A DNA stretch of 64,000 bases. Origin: Nocardia sp. NBC_00403 (lineage in GTDB: Bacteria; Actinomycetota; Actinomycetes; Mycobacteriales; Mycobacteriaceae). Location of the stretch: assembly GCF_036046055.1 (NCBI RefSeq), contig NZ_CP107939.1, forward strand, positions 2,542,001 to 2,606,000, in the 5' to 3' direction. The notes under the pieces were generated by a model, which was given only the letters and a program-made list of their open reading frames with translations, searched no databases and was not told the origin of the DNA. Shown here in pieces: positions 17,444 to 26,780 of the stretch (position 1 is the stretch's first letter; the number at the start of each line of letters is the position of its first letter). The position numbers were made by a program, and so were the translations under genes.

Positions 17444-18414
17444 TCACCACCTTCGCGGCCGCGCTCAACGCCGGGTTGCGGCGGGCGCTGGAAGACGACC
17501 CGAAGGTCGTGCTGATGGGCGAGGACATCGGTCACCTCGGGGGCGTGTTCCGGGTGACCGACACCTTGCAGAAAGACTTCGGCAACAACCGCGTCGTCGA
17601 TACTCCGCTCGCCGAGTCCGGCATCATCGGAACGGCTTTCGGCATGGCGCTGCGCGGCTTTCGGCCGGTCTGTGAGATACAGTTCGACGGCTTCGTGTAT
17701 CCGGCGTTCGACCAGATCGTCTCGCATGTCGCCAAGATTCACTTTCGGACGCAGGGCAAGGTGATCGCGCCCCTCACGATTCGCATTCCGTTCGGCGGCG
17801 GGATCGGTTCGGTGGAACACCATTCGGAGTCGCCGGAGGCCTATTTCGCGCACACCGCCGGACTGCGGGTGGTGACACCGAGCAACCCGGCCGATGCGTA
17901 TCTCATGATCCGCCAGGCGATCGCGCTGGACGACCCGGTGATCTTCTTCGAACCCAAGCGGCGCTACTGGGACAAGGCCGACGTCGACTTCGCCGCGATC
18001 GACGACATCCCGCTGGACCGGGCGCGAGTGTGCGTACCCGGCGCCGACGCGACTGTTGTTGCCTACGGCGGCACCGTGGGGACCGCGCTGACCGCGGCGA
18101 AAATCGCTGCCGAGGAGGGGCATTCGCTGGAGGTGATCGATCTGCGCAGCCTCTCGCCGATCGACTTCGACACCATCGAGGCGTCGGTCACCAAGACCGG
18201 CCGGCTGGTCGTGGTGCACGAGGCGCCGGTTTTCGCGGGGCTCGGCGCCGAAATCGCCGCGCGCATCACCGAGCGCTGTTTCTATCACCTGGAGGCGCCG
18301 GTGTTGCGCGTCGGCGGGTTCGACATCCCCTACCCCCCGGCTAAGCTCGAAAAGTACCACCTGCCCGACCCCGACCGCATCCTGGCGGCGGTCGATCGCT
18401 CGCTCGCCGCCTGA
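17440..18414 (+). CDS. bkdB: Branched-chain 2-oxoacid dehydrogenase E1 beta
   Basis: This 324-residue transketolase-type subunit is recognisable from VVLMGEDIGHLGGVFRVT, DTPLAESGIIGTAFGMAL and FGGGIGSVEHHSESPEAYF, all conserved in E1 beta proteins. It forms the heterotetramer with the product of the upstream gene. The ATG at 17440 overlaps the bkdA stop (ATGA), so both subunits are made together. Confidence 0.9.
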   Translation: MITTFAAALNAGLRRALEDDPKVVLMGEDIGHLGGVFRVTDTLQKDFGNNRVVDTPLAESGIIGTAFGMALRGFRPVCEIQFDGFVYPAFDQIVSHVAKIHFRTQGKVIAPLTIRIPFGGGIGSVEHHSESPEAYFAHTAGLRVVTPSNPADAYLMIRQAIALDDPVIFFEPKRRYWDKADVDFAAIDDIPLDRARVCVPGADATVVAYGGTVGTALTAAKIAAEEGHSLEVIDLRSLSPIDFDTIEASVTKTGRLVVVHEAPVFAGLGAEIAARITERCFYHLEAPVLRVGGFDIPYPPAKLEKYHLPDPDRILAAVDRSLAA

Positions 18415-18442
18415 CCTCGCCCGCTCAGTGAGAGGTGCCTCC

Positions 18443-19807
18443 GTGGCAGATCTGGAATTCCGGCTACCCGACCTCGGCGAAGGGCTCGCGGACGCCGAAC
18501 TGGTGTCCTGGTCGGTGGGCATCGGCGACACGGTGGAGTTGAATCAGACGATCGCGGAGGTCGAGACTGCCAAGGCCGTCGTCGCGTTGCCGTCGCCGTT
18601 CGCGGGGACGGTCGTCGAGCTGCTCGCCCAGCCGGGCGACACCGTGCTGGTGGGCGCGCCACTGATTCGCGTGCGCACCGAGGCGGATGCCCCCGTGCCG
18701 ACCGCCGCGGAACAAGACAACTCGGTGCCGGACGGTTCGGCGAACGGCACCGGACGCACCGCCGTGCTCGTCGGCTACGGTCCCGAAGGGGAAACGGTTT
18801 CCCGTCGCCGCAAGCCTGCTCCCGTCGCGGTGGAACCCGACGCGCCGCAGGATAATACGGTCGCACCGGTACCGCAGACCGCCCGAGCCGCGGCGACACC
18901 AGCGGCCCGCAGGCTCGCCCGCGAACTCGGGATAGACCTCTGGTATATCGCGGGTTCCGGACCTGACGGCGCGGTGACCGTCGAGGATGTCCGCGACGCC
19001 GTCCCGGTCTCCCAGCCGCGCCCGGCGGCCACCCACACACCGGCTCGGGCAGCGGCGGCTCCGCGGTCGGACAGCGATCAGCACGGCGGCCTGATCCGGC
19101 CTGCCGCCCGCGAGGAACGCACCCCGATCAGTGGCATCCGCAAGCGCACCGCGGCGGCCATGGTCGCGAGCGCTCGCACCATCCCGCAGGCGAGCACCTT
19201 CGTCACCCTCGACTTCACCGCATCGATGGAGTTGCTCGACCACTTGCGCACCACGAAGTCGTTCCAGGGGCTGGCGCTGACTCCGCTCGCGCTGATCGCC
19301 AAGTCCGTTCTCGCCGCCCTCGCGGAATTCCCCGATATCAATGCATCGTGGGATGAAGCGAAGCAGGAGATCGTCACCAAGCATTATGTGAATCTGGGCA
19401 TCGCGGTAGCCACCGAACGCGGCCTGCTGGTGCCCAATCTCAAGGAAGCTCAGGCACTGAGTCTGCGCGAGCTGTGCCAGGAGATCGGCTGGCTGGCCGA
19501 AACGGCCCGGTCGGGCAGCGCGACGCCCGCCGATCTGCGTGGCGGCACCTTCACCATCACCAATGTCGGAGTGTTCGGTGTCGACATCGGGGTACCGCTG
19601 GTCAATCCCGGCGAGGCGGCGATCCTGTGCCTCGGCTCGATCCGCAAGCGGCCCTGGGTGTTCCGCGACGAGGTGGCCGTCCGCTGGGTCACCACCCTCG
19701 GCATCAGCTTCGATCACCGCATGATCGACGGTGAGCTCGCCTCCCGATTCCTCGCGACCGTCGCAGGTCTCCTCGAGGACCCGCTCACTCTCCTCGGCCG
19801 CATGTAG
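18443..19807 (+). CDS. bkdC: Dihydrolipoamide acyltransferase E2 of the bkd complex
   Basis: This has 454 residues. A lipoyl domain at the start carries the lipoylated lysine in VETAKAVVALPSPFAG. A Pro/Ala linker is followed by a peripheral-subunit-binding domain (TPAARRLARELGIDLWYIAG). The catalytic acyltransferase domain ends with SFDHRMIDG, the H-x-x-x-D-G active site. The GTG at 18443 starts at the lipoyl domain; a GTG at 18428 would add five residues. No E3 is adjacent, so lipoamide dehydrogenase comes from elsewhere. Confidence 0.92.
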   Translation: MADLEFRLPDLGEGLADAELVSWSVGIGDTVELNQTIAEVETAKAVVALPSPFAGTVVELLAQPGDTVLVGAPLIRVRTEADAPVPTAAEQDNSVPDGSANGTGRTAVLVGYGPEGETVSRRRKPAPVAVEPDAPQDNTVAPVPQTARAAATPAARRLARELGIDLWYIAGSGPDGAVTVEDVRDAVPVSQPRPAATHTPARAAAAPRSDSDQHGGLIRPAAREERTPISGIRKRTAAAMVASARTIPQASTFVTLDFTASMELLDHLRTTKSFQGLALTPLALIAKSVLAALAEFPDINASWDEAKQEIVTKHYVNLGIAVATERGLLVPNLKEAQALSLRELCQEIGWLAETARSGSATPADLRGGTFTITNVGVFGVDIGVPLVNPGEAAILCLGSIRKRPWVFRDEVAVRWVTTLGISFDHRMIDGELASRFLATVAGLLEDPLTLLGRM

Positions 19808-20049
19808 TCACACATTCGCCGATGCACGGGTGCGCAGCCGCCACGTCACCGCGACGAGCGGGGGTAATCCTGGTGGTGCTCGGCGTGCTGCCGCGTTTCG
19901 GACGGATCTGCTCACCGGCGGCGTACCGACCTCGGAATCCGACCCGGTGCCCGTCTCCGCCTGAGCCGCAACCACTTACCCGCTCGCTGATCAGGTCTGT
20001 GGTCTCATAGGACCGGTCCCCGAAAGTAAGGCATGGAGGCGGAACGCGC

Positions 20050-20544
20050 ATGAACGACCGAGTCACTGTGATCTGGGCGCGCGAGCCCATCCCGGCCGGG
20101 CCGAGTGTGTTCCTCGCCGGCCCGACGCCACGGGACGCCGACACGCCCTCCTGGCGTCCGGCTGCCATAGCCGCCATCGAAGCGTACTGGCAAGGTCCTG
20201 GACCGCTGCTGGTGCTTGCTCCGGAAACCGGGGGCGGGCTGCGGGAATCGGACTACGACGATCAGGTCGACTGGGAGGTCGCCGGACTCGACAGCGCCAG
20301 CGCGATCCTGTTCTGGATCCCGCGGGATATTCGGCGGCTGCCGGGCTTCACGACCAACGTGGAGTTCGGCCTGTATGCCCGCTCGGGCCGGGTCGTCCTC
20401 GGGTGTCCGCCGGATTGCCCGAACCCGGAGCGCAACCGCTACCTGGTGTCGACCGCGCGGCGTTATGGGGTGCCCGTGGTCGAAAACCTCATGGACACAG
20501 TCACTTCGGCGCTCGCAGTGGTCGGCGCCGCATCCGCGCGCTGA
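20050..20544 (+). CDS. Nucleoside 2-deoxyribosyltransferase-like protein
   Basis: This 164-residue protein has SVFLAGPTPRD near its start, a paired WEVAGLDSASAILFWIPRD and FTTNVEFGLYARSGRVVLG, matching the nucleoside 2-deoxyribosyltransferase / DUF4406-like fold where the late glutamate is catalytic. Proteins of this group cleave N-glycosidic bonds of nucleosides or related molecules. The substrate is unknown. It is convergent with the BenE gene, 3 nt apart. Confidence 0.75.
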   Translation: MNDRVTVIWAREPIPAGPSVFLAGPTPRDADTPSWRPAAIAAIEAYWQGPGPLLVLAPETGGGLRESDYDDQVDWEVAGLDSASAILFWIPRDIRRLPGFTTNVEFGLYARSGRVVLGCPPDCPNPERNRYLVSTARRYGVPVVENLMDTVTSALAVVGAASAR

Positions 20545-20547
20545 GGT

Positions 20548-22035
20548 TCAGGACCGAGCCGTGCGGCGGGTGAGGACCTGCCGGACCACCAGTCCGGCGA
20601 TCAGCGCCCAGAAGGCCGCGCCGATGCCGAGGAAGCCGACGCCGGACGCAGCGATCAAGAAGGTGACAACGCCTGCTTCGCGGTGCTGCTCCGACTTCAG
20701 TGCGCCTGCCAATGCCGCGGCCAGGGTGGCAAGCAGAGCAAGGCCCGCAACGGTTTCCAGGGTGCCCTTCGGTGCGGTGGCGATCAGGGTGACCAGTGCG
20801 GCCGAGCCGAGCGCGAGGATCAGGTAGGTGACGCCCGCGGTGAACGCCACGATCCAGCGTCGTTTGGGGTCCGGGTGCGCTGCGGGTGCGGCCGACAGGG
20901 CGGCGCTGATCGCGGCCAGATTGATCGCGTGGCCGCCGGCGGTAGCGCCGAGGATGGTGCCGATGCCGGTCACGCTCATGGCCGCGCGCCATGGCACTTT
21001 GTAGCCGAAGGAACTCATCACCGCGATGCCGGGAAGGTTCTGCGAGGCCATGGTGACGATGTAGAGCGGGATCGCGACGCCGATCATCGCCTGCCAATTC
21101 CAGTGCGGCAGTGTCAGTTCGATCGAGGGCGCCATCGCGGCGAGATCGAGGTGCTTGTGCTGCACCGTGATGCTGATCCCCGCACCCACGGCCGCGGTAG
21201 CGAACGCCGCGATCACCGCCCACCGCTTGGCCACGCGCTGCAGCACCAGCCAGACGACGATCACCGGAACCACCACCGCCGGACTGGTCTGCACCGCTTT
21301 CACGGGAGCCAGGCACAGGGGCAAGAGCACCCCCGCCAGCATGGCCTGTGCGATCTCCACCGGAATCGCGGCAACCAGCCCCCCGAGCCGCTGCCACAAC
21401 CCCGTGATCACGATCAGTACACCGGCGAGGGCGAACGCGCCGACCGCCGCGGCCCAGCCGCCCGCCACCGCGCCGGTGCTCGCGAGCAGCGCGGCCCCCG
21501 GCGTCGACCACGCCAGCGTGATCGGCATTCGATACCGATAGCTCAGCAACATCATGCCGACGGCTTGGGTGACACAGATCGCGAGCAGTCCCGACGCCGC
21601 CTGCGCCGAGGTGGCCCCGACGGCGGTCAAACCACCGAGCACGACCGCGAACGAACTGGTGAACCCGACCAGAGCGGTGACCACCCCGGCCCCGAGCGGG
21701 TGTGCGAGCCCTGTTTCGGTGGACCCTCCCTCGGCCTCGGGCCACCCGATCGGCTCGGGTGACTCGCTCGAACTGGTCGGCTCGGGTGAGACGCTCGAAG
21801 CGGTCGGCATCGTCGGCTCCGGTGAAACGCTCGACCTGGCCGGCATGGTGGGCTCCGGCAGCACGCTCGAACTGGCCGGCGCTGTGTGCTCATATGAGTC
21901 GGTCGGGTCCGGCGAAACCGTTGATCCGGGAAGTGCCGCAGGTTTGTGCGGCATCGTCGAATCCGGCATCGGATCGGTCGTTTCGGACGCCGGGGAAACC
22001 TGGGACATCTCCGGGATACTGCCGTCACCCGCCAC
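20548..22035 (-). CDS. BenE-family (benzoate/H+ symporter) transporter with repetitive N-terminal extension
   Basis: The last about 395 residues form the 11-12 helix BenE fold, with SYRYRMPITLAWSTPGAALL, AMLAGVLLPLCLAPV and SQNLPGIAVMSSFGY as family hallmarks. BenE proteins import benzoate or related acids, but distant members with other cargoes are frequent. The first about 95 residues are Pro/Ser/Thr/Glu rich with 12-residue repeats (consensus SSVSPEPTMPxA) and are absent from standard BenE. The start is uncertain; translation could begin inside the extension. No benzoate genes are nearby. Confidence 0.8.
   Translation of the reverse strand: MAGDGSIPEMSQVSPASETTDPMPDSTMPHKPAALPGSTVSPDPTDSYEHTAPASSSVLPEPTMPARSSVSPEPTMPTASSVSPEPTSSSESPEPIGWPEAEGGSTETGLAHPLGAGVVTALVGFTSSFAVVLGGLTAVGATSAQAASGLLAICVTQAVGMMLLSYRYRMPITLAWSTPGAALLASTGAVAGGWAAAVGAFALAGVLIVITGLWQRLGGLVAAIPVEIAQAMLAGVLLPLCLAPVKAVQTSPAVVVPVIVVWLVLQRVAKRWAVIAAFATAAVGAGISITVQHKHLDLAAMAPSIELTLPHWNWQAMIGVAIPLYIVTMASQNLPGIAVMSSFGYKVPWRAAMSVTGIGTILGATAGGHAINLAAISAALSAAPAAHPDPKRRWIVAFTAGVTYLILALGSAALVTLIATAPKGTLETVAGLALLATLAAALAGALKSEQHREAGVVTFLIAASGVGFLGIGAAFWALIAGLVVRQVLTRRTARS
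21752..21886. repeat. 36-bp tandem repeats coding for the BenE extension
   Basis: Units at 21752-21778 (27 bp), 21779-21814, 21815-21850 and 21851-21886 (36 bp each) share GGCTCsGGtgamaCGCTCGA and differ mostly at a few sites. All lengths are multiples of three, so copy number can change without breaking the transporter frame. Confidence 0.8.
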
Positions 22036-22222
22036 CGCATGTCACCAGCCAGTGGTCCGGAACTGGACTGAATTCCGGCCGCGATGTGGGCAAGACCACG
22101 GATACGGGGCAGATCGGTACTACCGGCGAGTACTTTCGATCCGCGCGGACACCGCCACCCGCAACTGCGTAGGGTGGGGAAAGTCGGTGCTCGAGGGTAC
22201 GGATTCTGAACGAGGAGCTGTG

Positions 22223-23041
22223 GTGGGCGCGGTACTTATCTCGGCAGGGGAGTTGCGGGAAACCTTGGCGGACAAGCGAGTTCGCCTGCTCGATGTGCGC
22301 TGGGCATTGGGTGACCCGGACGGCCCGCAGCATTATCTCGACGGCCACATTCCCGGCGCGGTGTTCGTCGACTTGGAGACCGAACTGGCCGCGCCGCCTT
22401 CGCCGGCGCGTGGACGTCATCCGCTCCCCGAGGTCGCGCAGCTGGAGAAGTGCGCGCGCAGCTGGGGGGTGCGGACCGGTGATCCCGTCGTCGTCTACGA
22501 CGCGACCGGCGGCATGGCGGCTGCGCGGGCCTGGTGGCTGCTGCGCTGGGCCGGGATCGCCGATGTGCGGATCCTCGACGGCGGACTGCCCGCATGGACG
22601 AGTGCGGGCGGTGCGATCGCCGCCGGCAGCGAGCCGGATCCCGAACCCGGCGATGTGCAGCTCAGCCCAGGGCACCTGCCGACCATCGACGCCGACGCGG
22701 CGGCCAAATGGGACGGCGTGCTGCTCGATGCGCGCGCAGGCGAGCGCTTTCGCGGCGAGGTGGAGCCGATCGATCCGCAGGCGGGACATATCCCCGGCGC
22801 GCACAGCGCGCCGACCTCGGCAAACCTGGATGCCGCCGACCGCTTCCGAGCGGCGGACGAATTGCGCAGCCGCTTCGCCCAATTCGGTTCCGGGCCGGTC
22901 GCCGTGTATTGCGGTTCCGGCGTCACCGCGGCCCATCAGGTTGCGGCACTCGCGGTCGCCGGTGTGCAGGCCGCCCTCTATCCGGGTTCGTGGTCGCAAT
23001 GGTCGAACGACCCCAAGCGTCCGGTCGCCACCGGTAGCTGA
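22223..23041 (+). CDS. Sulfurtransferase with two rhodanese domains (SseA-like)
   Basis: This has about 272 residues. An N-terminal inactive rhodanese domain (RLLDVRWALGDPDGPQHYL, GHIPGAVFVDLETEL) is followed by a catalytic one. The active-site loop VYCGSGVTAAH (C-G-S-G-V-T) matches 3-mercaptopyruvate/thiosulfate sulfurtransferases of the SseA type. GAGGAG ends 5 nt before the GTG at 22223; an adjacent GTG at 22220 is an alternative. It moves sulfane sulfur to cyanide or thiol acceptors in the cytoplasm. Confidence 0.9.
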   Translation: MGAVLISAGELRETLADKRVRLLDVRWALGDPDGPQHYLDGHIPGAVFVDLETELAAPPSPARGRHPLPEVAQLEKCARSWGVRTGDPVVVYDATGGMAAARAWWLLRWAGIADVRILDGGLPAWTSAGGAIAAGSEPDPEPGDVQLSPGHLPTIDADAAAKWDGVLLDARAGERFRGEVEPIDPQAGHIPGAHSAPTSANLDAADRFRAADELRSRFAQFGSGPVAVYCGSGVTAAHQVAALAVAGVQAALYPGSWSQWSNDPKRPVATGS

Positions 23042-23294
23042 GGTTCGATCACGGGCAGGTGCAGGCGACGTCGTTCGATGCGCGTTGTCGGTGGTGGTCA
23101 CCGGCAGGTTGGATCGGATGGCGACGGTGTTGTATTTGCCCGCGTAGGCAGTTGCCTGCACGGGCGGGTGGCAGCCATGCGCTGAGAGCAGCGGCAATCG
23201 CCGAATGTCAGCAGGGCGTCGGATCTACCCGCGCGAACCGACATTCGTAGAATCCGGAGATCGTGCGCCCGGCAAAAATTGCCGCGGGCCGACC

Positions 23295-23657
23295 TCATAA
23301 CCAGGCGCGAGCCAGTAACTCGTCGTCGGTGACCTCGCTCGAGCGTGGCGGGAACCTGGTGGCCGCGATCGATTCGACGCGCACGCCGTCATGCCCGATC
23401 AGCCACGATCCGCCGCGTTCCTCGCACTCCGCGATCTTGGCGAAGGCGGTGAGCAGGAAGGTGATCGCGTCACGCGGATCCAGTGTGCGGGCCAAGCGCT
23501 GTGATTCACCGGGGCGGGACAGGTCGAGCCACACGCCGCACTGTCCGTCCAGTCGCATACCGACGATCTTGGTGGTATTCACGAAGGTGAATCTGCGTCG
23601 TTCCCACGGCGTCGTAGGCGTGAAGCTCTGCTCGAGTGCCTGGAGCAGAATCGTCAT
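23295..23657 (-). CDS. Hypothetical protein, 120 aa
   Basis: The protein has a regular alternation of strands and helices (RRFTFVNTTKIVGMRLDG, then QCGVWLDLSRP, ITFLLTAFAKIAECEERGG) but no family I recognise. An AAGCGGAGGGCAG stretch upstream of the ATG at 23657 offers a ribosome binding site. It is divergent from the helicase gene, separated by a relatively AT-rich gap of about 190 nt with AGATACCTAA repeated at about 23678 and 23701, which may hold the control sites of both. Confidence 0.6.
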   Translation of the reverse strand: MTILLQALEQSFTPTTPWERRRFTFVNTTKIVGMRLDGQCGVWLDLSRPGESQRLARTLDPRDAITFLLTAFAKIAECEERGGSWLIGHDGVRVESIAATRFPPRSSEVTDDELLARAWL

Positions 23658-23849
23658 GCTGCTGCCCTCCGCTTTTCATAGATACCTAAAACTCTGTGGT
23701 AGATACCTAAGCTTCCCGCTGGCACCTAGTTCCGATTCAGCCGCAATGACCAGGGGATATCCCAGTATGTTCCGACCGCGCTCAGAAATCCAGGAATCCG
23801 GCGCGACGGCCGACGCAGGAGCGTCGGACCCGCCTGCTTGGATAGATTG

Positions 23850-26780
23850 ATGCTGCACGGTCTGTGGTCGCCGGGATCGGGGTTGCTGCTCTGGCAGCAC
23901 TCGCCGGTCGTCGCGCTATCCGATCCGCTGGGCAGTGTGCTGCGGACGTCGCGATTCCGGCATCGGGCCGAGGTGCTGGTGATCGGGTCGGATGCGGAGC
24001 AAACGCCGGTGCCCGGAGTGCCGGCCGAGCGCGCACATGGGGTGGCCACCGGGCAAGCGCGTGGACACACGGCGGCGCACTCGCATGCGCACGAGGCGCC
24101 GACCCAGCAGGTGCGCGCGCACGCCATGGCACCGGTCGCAGCGGCGGGCGCGTTGCGGCAGCGGTTGCCCGCCGAGGCGGTCGCGGGGGATCTGCGCTTC
24201 CTCGCCCATGTCGCGCACGGCATCGAATGCTGGGCGCGGGCCGGCCGGATCGTGCCGGAGCTGCGCCGCGACGATGGCCAATGGTGGGTGCGCTGGCGGC
24301 TGGTCGGCGGCGAGCGGCAACGCGCCTGGCTCGCCGAACTTGCCGTGGCCATGCCCGCCGCCCTTCGCGTTGCCGGTCGGCCCGGTGCAGTGCTCGACGA
24401 CATGGTCGCCGAACTCACCGATCCCATTGCCAGAGAACTGCTCGACCTCGGGGAGTCCACCCATCCGCTGGTGGCCGCACTGCTCGGTGATGTGGCTCTG
24501 GACGGCGGAAGTCACCGGCTGGCCGAGGCACTCGAACGGTGGCGCGCGAGCCTGACCGGTGATGAGCCGAATCTGGTGTTGCGGCTACTGGAGCCGGACG
24601 GCGAACTCGGCACCGAGGACGAGGCGGTGGCCCTGTGGCGCTTGGAGGTGTGCCTGCAGACCGAGGGCGAGGCCCCGAGTCCTGTACCGCTCCACGGTGA
24701 TCCGAGTCTGGTTCGCACCGCGGTGGAAAAGCTGGGGGTCGCGCAACGCGCCTATCCGCGGCTGCGCGACCTGCCGAGTGACCCCCGCGCGCTGGATCTG
24801 TTGCTGCCGACCGAGGTGGTCGTCGACCTGGTCGCCCATGGTGCGCACGCGCTGCGGGCGGACGGCATTCGACTAATGCTGCCGCGGGCCTGGAACATTT
24901 CGTCCCCGACCATGCGCATGCGGGTGGACAGCGCCGTGCCTGCCGCCGAGAGCACGGTCGGTATGCGCGGACTCGTGTCCTACCGTTGGGAACTCGCGCT
25001 CGGCGACACCGTGCTGACCAAGGCCGAGATGCAACGACTGATCACCGCCAAATCCGACCTGGTGCAGCTGCGCGGCGAGTGGGTGCAGGCCGACCACAAG
25101 GTGCTCGCCGCCGCGGCCCGCTACGTCGCCGCCCACACCGACGACACCGAACTCACCTTCGCCGATCTGATCGGCGAACTCGGCGCGGGTCATGTCGCGA
25201 AGGTGCCGATCACCGAAGTCACCGCGACCGGCTGGGCCGCCGAACTGCTCGATCAGGCGCGCGAACCCGAACCGGTGCCAACGCCGATCGGACTGAAGGC
25301 GCAACTGCGGCCCTACCAGGAGCGCGGCCTGTCCTGGTTGGCCACCATGAGCCGGTTGGGTTGCGGCGCAATCCTTGCCGATGACATGGGGCTGGGCAAG
25401 ACGGTGCAGGTACTCGCCCTGCTGGTGCATGAGCGCGAAGCGGCGGGCGGCTGGCCTGGCGATGGTGGAGAGTCGGGCGATGGTTCGCCCGGTCCGACCC
25501 TGCTGGTGTGCCCGATGTCGGTGGTGGGTAACTGGCAGCGCGAGACCGAGCGGTTCGCGCCGGATCTGCGGGTGTGGGTGCATCACGGGGTCGGGCGGCT
25601 GGCGGGCGAGGAGCTGGACGCGGCGGTAGCGGACGCGGATCTGGTGATCACGACCTACGCGCTGCTGGCTCGGGATGCCACGGAGCTGGGACGCAGGCAG
25701 TGGGATCGGATCGTGCTCGACGAGGCGCAGCACATCAAGAATGCGGCGACCAGGCAGGCGCGGGCGGCACGGTCGTTGCGGGCGCGGCATCGGCTGGCGC
25801 TCACCGGAACTCCGGTGGAAAACCGGCTGGAAGAGCTGCGGTCGATCATGGATTACGCGAACCCGAAGCTGCTGGGCACACCGCAGTCCTTCCGTGCGCG
25901 GTTCGCCGTGCCCATCGAACGGGAGCGTGACGAGAACGCGGTCAGCCGCCTGCGCATGATCACCCAGCCGTTCGTGCTGCGCCGGGTGAAGACCGATCCC
26001 ACCGTGATCAGCGACCTGCCGGAGAAGCTGGAAATGACGGTGCGGGCCAACCTGACGGTGGAGCAGGCGGCGCTGTATCAAGCGGTGGTCGACGACATGA
26101 TCGACAAGATCAGGGACGCGAAGGGCATGGCGCGCAAGGGCGCTGTGCTCGGGGCGCTGACCCGCCTCAAGCAGGTGTGCAACCATCCGGCGCATTTCCT
26201 CGGCGACGGTTCCGGCGTGCTGCATCGCGGCAGCCATCGCTCGGGCAAGCTGGCCCTGGTGGAGGACGTGCTCGACGCCGTGCTCGCCGACGGCGAGAAG
26301 GCATTGCTGTTCACCCAGTTCCGCGAATTCGGCGACCTCGTCGCGCCCTACCTCGTCGAGCGTTTCGGCACCGAGATCCCGTTCCTGCACGGCGGTGTGC
26401 CGAAGAAGCGTCGCGACACCATGGTGACCCGGTTCCAGGAGCCCGGCGGCCCGCCGTTGATGCTGTTGTCGCTCAAAGCAGGCGGCACCGGACTGAACCT
26501 CACCGCGGCCAATCACGTGGTGCACCTGGACCGCTGGTGGAATCCGGCGGTGGAGAACCAGGCCACCGACCGTGCGTTCCGCATCGGTCAGCAGCGCAAT
26601 GTGCAGGTGCGCAAGCTGATCTGCGTCGACACCATCGAGGAGCGAATCGACGAAATGATCAGCGGCAAGCGGCAACTCGCCGATCTGGCTATCGAGGCGG
26701 GGGAGAACTGGATCACCGAGCTGAGCACCGACGAACTGCGTGATCTGTTCGCCCTCGGGTCGGAGGCGGTGGGCGATTGA
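23850..26780 (+). CDS. SNF2-family DEAD/DEAH-box helicase
   Basis: This has about 976 residues. A 480-residue N-terminal region starting MLHGLWSPGSGLLLWQHS is typical of bacterial SNF2 proteins that pair with SWIM proteins. The ATPase core follows: Walker A ILADDMGLGKTVQVLALL (about 508-525), motif II LDEAQHIKN, motif III ALTGTPVENRLEEL, then helicase-C with LSLKAGGTGLNLT and DRAFRIGQQRNVQVRKL. It should be a DNA-translocating ATPase, role unknown. An ATG at 23850 is chosen over an upstream TTG. Its stop overlaps the next gene by 4 nt. Confidence 0.92.
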   Translation: MLHGLWSPGSGLLLWQHSPVVALSDPLGSVLRTSRFRHRAEVLVIGSDAEQTPVPGVPAERAHGVATGQARGHTAAHSHAHEAPTQQVRAHAMAPVAAAGALRQRLPAEAVAGDLRFLAHVAHGIECWARAGRIVPELRRDDGQWWVRWRLVGGERQRAWLAELAVAMPAALRVAGRPGAVLDDMVAELTDPIARELLDLGESTHPLVAALLGDVALDGGSHRLAEALERWRASLTGDEPNLVLRLLEPDGELGTEDEAVALWRLEVCLQTEGEAPSPVPLHGDPSLVRTAVEKLGVAQRAYPRLRDLPSDPRALDLLLPTEVVVDLVAHGAHALRADGIRLMLPRAWNISSPTMRMRVDSAVPAAESTVGMRGLVSYRWELALGDTVLTKAEMQRLITAKSDLVQLRGEWVQADHKVLAAAARYVAAHTDDTELTFADLIGELGAGHVAKVPITEVTATGWAAELLDQAREPEPVPTPIGLKAQLRPYQERGLSWLATMSRLGCGAILADDMGLGKTVQVLALLVHEREAAGGWPGDGGESGDGSPGPTLLVCPMSVVGNWQRETERFAPDLRVWVHHGVGRLAGEELDAAVADADLVITTYALLARDATELGRRQWDRIVLDEAQHIKNAATRQARAARSLRARHRLALTGTPVENRLEELRSIMDYANPKLLGTPQSFRARFAVPIERERDENAVSRLRMITQPFVLRRVKTDPTVISDLPEKLEMTVRANLTVEQAALYQAVVDDMIDKIRDAKGMARKGAVLGALTRLKQVCNHPAHFLGDGSGVLHRGSHRSGKLALVEDVLDAVLADGEKALLFTQFREFGDLVAPYLVERFGTEIPFLHGGVPKKRRDTMVTRFQEPGGPPLMLLSLKAGGTGLNLTAANHVVHLDRWWNPAVENQATDRAFRIGQQRNVQVRKLICVDTIEERIDEMISGKRQLADLAIEAGENWITELSTDELRDLFALGSEAVGD

